Positions 57,747 to 64,000 of a stretch of 64,000 nt of DNA are shown piece by piece (position 1 is the stretch's first letter; every line of letters begins with the position of its first letter). A model generated the notes under the pieces. That model had not been told where the DNA came from and searched no databases. It saw only the letters and a list, made by a program, of their open reading frames with translations. Source of the DNA: Pseudopedobacter saltans DSM 12145. Its GTDB lineage: Bacteria > Bacteroidota > Bacteroidia > Sphingobacteriales > Sphingobacteriaceae. The stretch covers positions 2,976,001 through 3,040,000 of the forward strand of contig NC_015177.1 of the NCBI RefSeq assembly GCF_000190735.1, in the 5' to 3' direction. The position numbers and the translations under genes were made by a program.

Positions 57747-60329
57747 TTAAATTTTTAGAGAAAGAGGATTGCCTTCATATATCACTTTTTGCTCAACAAT
57801 TTCTCCGTCTAGCCCAACAATTCTTATATTAAACGCTCTTTTTTCTATACTTCCTTGAAAAGTCCCCACACGTTTTCCTATTGTCAGCATTCTTTTTTTC
57901 TCATTCCATGAAATTGGAATCACGGTATAACGCCCCTTTTCATAATTGTAATTGTCTCCTTCATCTTCATATAGCTCGAAAAAGCCGTTGCTACCGCGAT
58001 ATATATCAAGCGTTAAGGCTTCATTTGATTTTTCAGATGAATATTGCATAACTGGGCCTAAGGGAATAATAGACCCCGATTTAATAAATAAAGGAATTTT
58101 ATTTTTTGAAGCATCCGCCATTACTTCCCGGCCGCCTTTTTGAATTTTATTTGTCCAGAAATCAAACCATAAGCTTCCTTCGGGAAGGTAAACCTTCCAT
58201 TCTTCAATTTCTGACTTAACTACAGGAGCAACTAAGATGGCTGGGCCAAACATATATTGATAAAGTTGCTTTATTGCATTTTCGTCTCCTTTAAAATCCA
58301 TTACCATAGGACGCATGATGGTAGTATTGTTTCGATTGACGTCCCCTGCAAGAGAGTAGATATATGGTAGAAGCCGATAGCGAATATTAAGTAGTTCCCG
58401 CATCTCAGCTTCTACCTTTCCGCCATATTTCCATGGCTCCGTTTCTGATTGATAGCCATGCATTCTAAAAATCGGGCAAAACACACCCCATTGAAACCAA
58501 CGCATCAGGATATCATGATATTTTGGATCATGATATTGAGAGGCTCCCGGTCGAAAGAAACCGCCAATATCGGTAGTCCAGTAAGGCATTCCTGTTAAGG
58601 AGAAATTCAGTCCGGCTACAATTTGCCTTTTATAGGTATCCCAATCCCAGCCAATATCGCCAGACCAGTTAATTGTTCCGTAACGCTGTTGGCCGGGAAA
58701 AGCAGAACGCGTTAATATAGTCACCCTTTTGTCCGGATTTGTCGCTCTCTGTCCCTCGTAAACGGCTTTACTAACAAATAAAGGATATGTTAAACGATAG
58801 AATTCACCTTGTCCGAAATATGTATTTTTATCTTTTAAAGCATCGTTTTCTGGTTCTGTTGCATCCATCCACCAGGAATCAACACCATGCTTAAAAAGGT
58901 TTTGATTTAGGGCATTCCAATGCACTTTTTGCGTTTGGGGATTGTAAATATCAATCCAGGGACTGTCTTTGATGTATAATCCTTCATAATCTTTTGCTAC
59001 GCTTGATTTCTTATCCAGATTCTCCCATACCGAGATAGAAAATTTTGCATTTAAATCATGTAATTCCTTTATAAATTGACTTGGATTTGGATAATTAGCT
59101 TCATCAAACTTCGGAACTCCCCATCCATATTTCCCCCAATATTGCCAATCCTGGACAATCACATCTAATGGCAATTTTCTTTTTCTGAATTCTTTTACTG
59201 TTTCTACCAGATGTGAAGAAGACGTATATCTTTCCCTGCATTGCCAATAGCCAAAAGCCCATTTCGGTAGCATAGGTACTTTTCCTGAAAGGTTCCTATA
59301 TGTTGAAATAATATCATCAGCATCCTCGCCTAAGAAAACTACATAGTTTAAAGATTTAGCATTTGGCGAGCGAAAGGTTGTAACGTTACCAGCTTTTCTC
59401 CAATGTAAGGAAGGAGTATTTGTAGATTTACATACCACTTGTACATGATGTGTTCCCTCTTTCAGCTTCACTTTAGCACTTACTGCAGGAGGTAACCACA
59501 AATTTGACTGATCTATAATTGGTTGTCCGTCTATCACCAATAAATGGCGATTATCCATATCTCCCAAATCCAACATAAAAGTATATTCACCATCGCTCTC
59601 CAAATGAAACTTTCCTTTATATAAAGTTTGTTGCTGCGAAACTTTTTGTGTTCCGCTTGTACTCGTTACCTCTCGCTCCCTACTATTGGTGTAGGACTCT
59701 TTATTTAAATTAATAATGCTGTCTGCGGGATTAAACCATGACAGCCCGTATTGATGCCATAAAATTCCATATCCTTTAGATGAATACAGAAAAGGCAAGG
59801 CAATTTGACTATTAACCTGAATTAACTTTCTACTTAGATTTTTTAGATTGTAGTGCCCGTCCTGAAATTGACCTAAACCAAAAAGATACTCATCGGGCTT
59901 AGATTCGAAACCTTGTTCGGCGATGTAACATGGTTCTGAATGAACTGTATTACTGCTTAATTTACGGCTATTTAGTGCCTCGTTTAGTATAATCTTTCCC
60001 TTTTTATCAAGGAAGCTTAGCGTAGATGTTTTTTTATCAAATAAAACGCTATAGTCGTTTGTTACAAGTTTTAACAGGGATGTAGTTTCTGAACAATTGA
60101 ACGGAGGAACAGGTTGTTGATTAACCAGAATAAACTCGCGTTCTTCCTCAGTCAAATCCTTTGTCCACTGTATTCTTACCGCTTTACCGTGAATTGGTTG
60201 GATATTCAAAAAACCTTCGGAAAGCCTCACTTTCAATCCATCTTGCTGAATGGTATGACTGGTGTAAGTCTGTCCATTTAATAGCAATGGAGTTAACACA
60301 AACAGATATATGAAAAAATTCCAGTTCAT
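57747..60329 (-). CDS. GH31 alpha-xylosidase-like enzyme with PA14-like insert
   Basis: 860 aa, secreted (signal to LLLNGQ, residue 20). N-terminal beta-sandwich (30-215, LFGLGQFQDGHYNLKNLSRKLIQ) interrupted or followed by a PA14-like module at about 225-315 (GKFHLESDGEYTFMLDLGDMDNRHLLVIDGQ, KLKEGTHHVQVVCKS). The barrel has nucleophile D489 (SWWMDATEPE) and acid/base D558 (NWSGDIGWDWDT). PA14 inserts are known from GH31 alpha-xylosidases acting on longer oligosaccharides. Alpha-xylosidase is the likely activity given the family style and the context, though alpha-glucosidase cannot be excluded. 19 bp after the GH97 gene. Confidence 0.9.
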   Translation of the reverse strand: MNWNFFIYLFVLTPLLLNGQTYTSHTIQQDGLKVRLSEGFLNIQPIHGKAVRIQWTKDLTEEEREFILVNQQPVPPFNCSETTSLLKLVTNDYSVLFDKKTSTLSFLDKKGKIILNEALNSRKLSSNTVHSEPCYIAEQGFESKPDEYLFGLGQFQDGHYNLKNLSRKLIQVNSQIALPFLYSSKGYGILWHQYGLSWFNPADSIINLNKESYTNSREREVTSTSGTQKVSQQQTLYKGKFHLESDGEYTFMLDLGDMDNRHLLVIDGQPIIDQSNLWLPPAVSAKVKLKEGTHHVQVVCKSTNTPSLHWRKAGNVTTFRSPNAKSLNYVVFLGEDADDIISTYRNLSGKVPMLPKWAFGYWQCRERYTSSSHLVETVKEFRKRKLPLDVIVQDWQYWGKYGWGVPKFDEANYPNPSQFIKELHDLNAKFSISVWENLDKKSSVAKDYEGLYIKDSPWIDIYNPQTQKVHWNALNQNLFKHGVDSWWMDATEPENDALKDKNTYFGQGEFYRLTYPLFVSKAVYEGQRATNPDKRVTILTRSAFPGQQRYGTINWSGDIGWDWDTYKRQIVAGLNFSLTGMPYWTTDIGGFFRPGASQYHDPKYHDILMRWFQWGVFCPIFRMHGYQSETEPWKYGGKVEAEMRELLNIRYRLLPYIYSLAGDVNRNNTTIMRPMVMDFKGDENAIKQLYQYMFGPAILVAPVVKSEIEEWKVYLPEGSLWFDFWTNKIQKGGREVMADASKNKIPLFIKSGSIIPLGPVMQYSSEKSNEALTLDIYRGSNGFFELYEDEGDNYNYEKGRYTVIPISWNEKKRMLTIGKRVGTFQGSIEKRAFNIRIVGLDGEIVEQKVIYEGNPLSLKI

Positions 60330-60348
60330 TTCAGATATATTTACAAGG

Positions 60349-62298
60349 CTACTTTAAGGGTGATAGTTTAGCGACAAAACCTCCTCTTCTCAACATTTTC
60401 ACATCAATAGAAGACATTTTATCTACGGTTAAGTATGAAACATCAAAATCCTGATCATGCTTCCCATCGGCGATAAGCACTAGTTTGTATTTAGTATTAT
60501 CATCCAGAAAATCAAATCCAACTTTTTCCCTTTTTTCTTTATTCTCGCCATTTATACCGCCTATATACCAGTCTTCATCTTTTCTTCTTGCAATAATTAC
60601 ATCTTTACCAGGGTAGCCGTCTAATAATAGTGTTTGATTCCATGCAGATGGTACTTCTTTAATAAAACTTTTTGGAGCATCCGGAAGTTTCTCATATCCT
60701 TCCGGTCGGTCTGCGAAGTGCTGCAAAGCAGATTCAAACAGGACACTTAATGCGATTTCATGTCCGTAAGAAGTGAGGTGAGGATATTGAGAATTGGTAA
60801 ATGTTACCGGTGTATAGTCCATAGAGCCTACTACATTACGGGTAAAGGGCATAATGGTATTATGTACCGGAGCGGTCGTGGTAAATTCCGGACCATTGTT
60901 GTACCATTCGGCACCGCGGACCGCTTCGTAAGTCATCAGATTTGGATAGGTTCTTGACCATCCTCTGGGAACCAGACATCCGTGAAAATACACCATCATG
61001 TTGAAACTGGCTGCGTCTTCCAGAATATCCAGATAGTATTTGATCATATCCTGCTTTTCGCTTTCAAAAAAATCGATTTTCACACCTGCAACTCCCATTT
61101 TTTTGAGCTTTGCAAATTCCTGCATTCTATTCTCGTGAGTCAGCATTCTATCCTTAGGCGTTGCAGGTACCCAGGTATGGTCTCCTCCGGAATTATACCA
61201 TATCAAAGACTTTATACCTTTGGAATGTATATATTTTAAAGCGTCATCAAGATTTCCGCCATTACCCATGGCATCCCACTCCCAATCTAATAACGTGTAT
61301 GGCCAATCCATTGCGGCCGCCAAATCGACAAAATCACAAACGGTTTTAAAATCTTTCGTTCCGTGGTTGTCTGACCAATAATTCCAGGATACGATTCCCG
61401 GTTTTATCCAATCTGTATTTTTAATTACAGATGGCGAAGCCACATCATCTACTAAGGTCGAAGCTACTATATCATTTAGATTTCCAATTATAATCACTCT
61501 CCACGGAGATTTCCAGGGAAGGAAGATTGTTGGTTCAGACTGTCCCTGTCCGCGACCATCCTTTTGATCGGGAAAAGTGACTTTATATGTATTCTTATCA
61601 GCTTTATTACTGAGTTTAGAGCCACAATAATTACGGTCAAGAGCAGATTCGTGTAATAAAAACCAACAATTACCTTTGGTCTTAAATAATGCAGGATAAC
61701 ACCAATCTTCTTGCTGAACTTTTTCACCAACGGCAGAAGTATACAAGCCTTCATTCGCTGGATTCCACTTTTGGGTCCATCGTGTTACAGCTGTATCTAT
61801 TGAGTAGGAAGTGAGTTCTTCTTTAACGGTAAATGTTCCTTTTCCTGAAATTGAGTACCGGAACGCAATTCCGTCATTATATACCCGAACAATTAAATCC
61901 AGTTTTTTCTTTTCTTTATTTTCGAAAGAACAAACCACTTCGTGGCCAATATTTTCTCTTACTGAACTCTTGCCGTGAGGCATTGTATAATTTTCCTTAA
62001 CTAATAAGGGTTTTGTTGCTTTCAGGAGTTTCATATCGCTGAAGGTGATATCTTCTGATAGCATTAACCCCAGGTCGATCGAAGGGATGGCTTCTGTAAT
62101 TTCATCTTTGGTATCATAATATACCTTTAATGCCCACTTTCCACTTTCTGTATTATAAAAATTAATAACTATTTTTTGATTGGGCGATTTTACAGTTACG
62201 TTTTGAGCGAAAATCTTACAGAAAGAAAATGAAAAGACAATTATTAAAATGATTTTTTCGGGCGAATATTTATTACAAAAAGTCCTCATTATATTCAT
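60349..62298 (-). CDS. GH97 enzyme, probably retaining alpha-galactosidase type
   Basis: 649 aa with a signal peptide to KIFAQN (residue 32); the ATG at codon 4 is an alternative start. N-terminal beta-super-sandwich (35-290), central barrel (295-560), C-terminal beta domain (565-649): the GH97 layout. The barrel has D409 in GVKIDFFESEKQ, the position of the nucleophile in retaining GH97 alpha-galactosidases, and TYEAVRGAEW with the likely acid/base Glu. Inverting SusB-type enzymes carry Glu bases instead. So alpha-galactosidase (or a related retaining activity) rather than alpha-glucosidase is inferred. 50 or so bp after the GH27 gene, same operon. Confidence 0.9.
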   Translation of the reverse strand: MNIMRTFCNKYSPEKIILIIVFSFSFCKIFAQNVTVKSPNQKIVINFYNTESGKWALKVYYDTKDEITEAIPSIDLGLMLSEDITFSDMKLLKATKPLLVKENYTMPHGKSSVRENIGHEVVCSFENKEKKKLDLIVRVYNDGIAFRYSISGKGTFTVKEELTSYSIDTAVTRWTQKWNPANEGLYTSAVGEKVQQEDWCYPALFKTKGNCWFLLHESALDRNYCGSKLSNKADKNTYKVTFPDQKDGRGQGQSEPTIFLPWKSPWRVIIIGNLNDIVASTLVDDVASPSVIKNTDWIKPGIVSWNYWSDNHGTKDFKTVCDFVDLAAAMDWPYTLLDWEWDAMGNGGNLDDALKYIHSKGIKSLIWYNSGGDHTWVPATPKDRMLTHENRMQEFAKLKKMGVAGVKIDFFESEKQDMIKYYLDILEDAASFNMMVYFHGCLVPRGWSRTYPNLMTYEAVRGAEWYNNGPEFTTTAPVHNTIMPFTRNVVGSMDYTPVTFTNSQYPHLTSYGHEIALSVLFESALQHFADRPEGYEKLPDAPKSFIKEVPSAWNQTLLLDGYPGKDVIIARRKDEDWYIGGINGENKEKREKVGFDFLDDNTKYKLVLIADGKHDQDFDVSYLTVDKMSSIDVKMLRRGGFVAKLSPLK

Positions 62299-62361
62299 TT
62301 TAAATGTTTCCGATTATTTATATTTTTCCTTTTTTCTAAGCTCAATCTGGTTAGAAGCACA

Positions 62362-64000
62362 TTATTTAGTCCCCGTAAACTTATAATAAGCAACACCGTG
62401 TGCCGGAATTTCAAGTGCTAAACTCTGGTTTGATGTGTTGATTTTTGCGATATTTTTTTGTCTCCAAAGATCACGTACGGTTTGATGTTCTGTAATCCCC
62501 AATTTTTGAAAATCCTTGTACGACATATTTACCTTTTCTCTTCCGAAATTGGCAAACGCCACTGCTTTTCCTCCGTCTTCTAATTCTTTTACATAAATCT
62601 TTAGCTCGCCAATGGTTTGCTGGCAGACCCCTTGTTTACCCAGTGCATCCTGATTTACTGCAATTACCTCGTCATTTGTAAGTAGATTTATTGTAAAATC
62701 GTCCAATTTCTCCAGGTCACAACCAATAAGCAACGGTGCCGAGAAAATACTCCAAAGGCTGATATGTAAGTATTGTTCATCTGGTTTCAGGCGGCTTTGG
62801 TGTGCATTACCCCAACCAACAACACCTACAACAAGCATATCCGGATCATTCCAGTTGCCCGGTTTGGCGTATGGCGCAGCTTTGTCCTGCGCTAAAGCAA
62901 TACTTTTTACACTTGCCCAGGTATCAGTAATATCATTGGTGGTACGCCAGGATTGGGCATCGGCATCATCTCCCCATTTCCATACATCGCCCATACCGTA
63001 TTGACAAAGATTGTATACAATATCTCTTGACTGTTTTTTCAGCAAATCTCCCATCACCTTGAAAGGCTTAACACCTTTATCCAAATCTGCTCCACCCTGA
63101 AATGCAAGAGAAGGCACCTTATTAGGGTCGTTATCTGGCAAACCATCTATCACACCTCCATAACTGCACCAATCATACTTAAGATAATCGAATCCCCATT
63201 TTGCATAACTCTCCGCATCTTGTTTTTCGTAACCATAACTTCCTGCACAGCCGCCACAGGTCCACGGACCGGGGGAAGAATAGATTCCTGCTTTGAGACC
63301 ATTGGAATGCATATAATCGGTAAGTCCTTTCATATCTGGAAACTTGGAATTGGTAAGGATATATCCGTTCTCATCTCTCATTTTTCCTTTGAAAGAAGTG
63401 TCTTTGCCATCTCTGTTATATTGCCAGGAATCATCAATATTAATGTAATTCCAGCCATGATTTACCAGTCCTGTTTTAATAAGCGCATCAGCGGCGCGTT
63501 TTACTTTTTCGGCAGAGACTTCGTGTCCGAAACAGTTCCAGCTGTTCCATCCCATCGTAGGCGTTAGGGCTATTTTGTCTCCGCATACTATCCTTAATTT
63601 TTTTGATGCTGAACCTTTTGCGTTTTTTGCAGAAAGTATCACTTCATAAGTGCCTTTTTCTGCGATTTTTCCCGTAATGATTCCGGTCTTTGTATCAACT
63701 GCCAAACCTTTTGGCAGATTCTTCACAGAAAATGTCATCGGTCTTTCTCCGGTAGCGGGAATTCTGAAGAGAAACGGTGAACCAGGACGCACTCCGTAAA
63801 CGCTTGCTGAGTTGATACGTGGAGTAACGGCAGGTTTTGGAGTTAAAATATAAGGGGTGGATGCAATTGGATTAAAGGTTTCAAAAGTGGAAACGCCTAC
63901 GGCTTCGAATCTGGCATTGGCCCAATTTGCGTGGTCATAGTATGGGCCATTACCGCCATCGGTTACTACCAGCTCCAACTGATTGATGCCTTGTAAAGAA
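62362..64000 (-). CDS. GH27 alpha-galactosidase with N-terminal NPCBM domain, 5' end outside window
   Basis: The frame is open to the window end; 546 codons are visible. The first visible residues (SLQGINQLELVVTDGGNG followed by YYDHANWANARFE) are the end of an NPCBM domain, so the true start and signal peptide lie beyond 64000; the TTG at 63978 is an internal Leu, not a start. Residues after it include a putative Ig-like domain (PRINSASVYGVRPGSPFLFRIPATGERPMTFSVKNLPKGL) and a GH27 barrel: TPTMGWNSWNCFGHE, NYINIDDSWQ, nucleophile Asp in FDYLKYDWCSYGG, acid/base Asp in SWRTTNDITDTW, and GNWNDPDMLVVG. Removes alpha-linked galactose from oligosaccharides. First visible gene of the GH cassette. 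Confidence 0.92.
   Translation of the reverse strand, partial: SLQGINQLELVVTDGGNGPYYDHANWANARFEAVGVSTFETFNPIASTPYILTPKPAVTPRINSASVYGVRPGSPFLFRIPATGERPMTFSVKNLPKGLAVDTKTGIITGKIAEKGTYEVILSAKNAKGSASKKLRIVCGDKIALTPTMGWNSWNCFGHEVSAEKVKRAADALIKTGLVNHGWNYINIDDSWQYNRDGKDTSFKGKMRDENGYILTNSKFPDMKGLTDYMHSNGLKAGIYSSPGPWTCGGCAGSYGYEKQDAESYAKWGFDYLKYDWCSYGGVIDGLPDNDPNKVPSLAFQGGADLDKGVKPFKVMGDLLKKQSRDIVYNLCQYGMGDVWKWGDDADAQSWRTTNDITDTWASVKSIALAQDKAAPYAKPGNWNDPDMLVVGVVGWGNAHQSRLKPDEQYLHISLWSIFSAPLLIGCDLEKLDDFTINLLTNDEVIAVNQDALGKQGVCQQTIGELKIYVKELEDGGKAVAFANFGREKVNMSYKDFQKLGITEHQTVRDLWRQKNIAKINTSNQSLALEIPAHGVAYYKFTGTK

Noticed and set aside
63976-63978. TTG as start of the GH27 gene
   Set aside because: The frame continues to the window edge with NPCBM-like residues, so this is an internal Leu codon.

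Overview
The window comes from a Bacteroidota chromosome, most likely Sphingobacteriaceae (Pedobacter-like). This rests on SusC/SusD pairs, a hybrid two-component sensor (HTCS), DUF4249 and DUF1735 lipoproteins, a BACON domain, BadF-type sugar kinase, promoters of the TTG-N19-TAnnTTTG type, and gene starts that almost all lack a Shine-Dalgarno sequence. I see no transposase, integrase, CRISPR array or phage gene.

1-4.3 kb (minus strand): housekeeping operon ileS - DksA/TraR-like regulator - lspA (cut by the window start). 4.8-10.3 kb (minus): one complete rRNA operon, 16S - tRNA-Ile(GAT) - tRNA-Ala(TGC) - 23S - 5S, with two matching tandem promoters upstream and a hairpin terminator downstream. 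A GC-rich, apparently structured stretch without a clear gene lies between ileS and the terminator. 10.3-11.6 kb: a BadF-type kinase and a single-domain response regulator. 11.6-17.1 kb: a tripartite RND efflux operon (adaptor, pump, TolC-like channel). 17.3-24.4 kb (mixed strands): an M61 peptidase with a PDZ domain, a candidate 6S-like RNA, a small predicted outer-membrane protein, a long-chain acyl-CoA synthetase, an unrecognised protein with an unusually strong ribosome-binding site, and a formylglycine-generating-enzyme-fold lipoprotein.

24.4-64.0 kb (all minus): a polysaccharide utilisation region of about 40 kb for xylan. In transcription order: NPCBM-GH27, GH97, GH31 (with a PA14-like insert), two GH43-CBM6 paralogues, a second type of GH43, then the HTCS regulator, then the core xylan utilisation set SusC-SusD-SusC-SusD-DUF1735 lipoprotein-GH10 (the Xus order known from gut Bacteroidetes), a terminator, then a second operon of different type (unknown secreted protein - TonB receptor with STN domain - two DUF4249 lipoproteins - MG2/plug protein - BACON-GH30 xylanase), and finally a GH11 xylanase.

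How it fits together: lipid-anchored GH10, GH30 and GH11 endoxylanases would cut xylan at the cell surface; the SusD, DUF1735 and possibly DUF4249 lipoproteins would bind the products and pass them to the TonB-dependent channels; the periplasmic GH43, GH31, GH97 and GH27 enzymes would remove arabinose, xylose and galactose side groups; and the HTCS would sense an oligosaccharide and switch the region on. Two 9-bp half-sites repeated exactly 21 bp apart occur upstream of both the HTCS and the first SusC gene and are the best operator candidate. All functions are read from motifs and gene order; no search was run.
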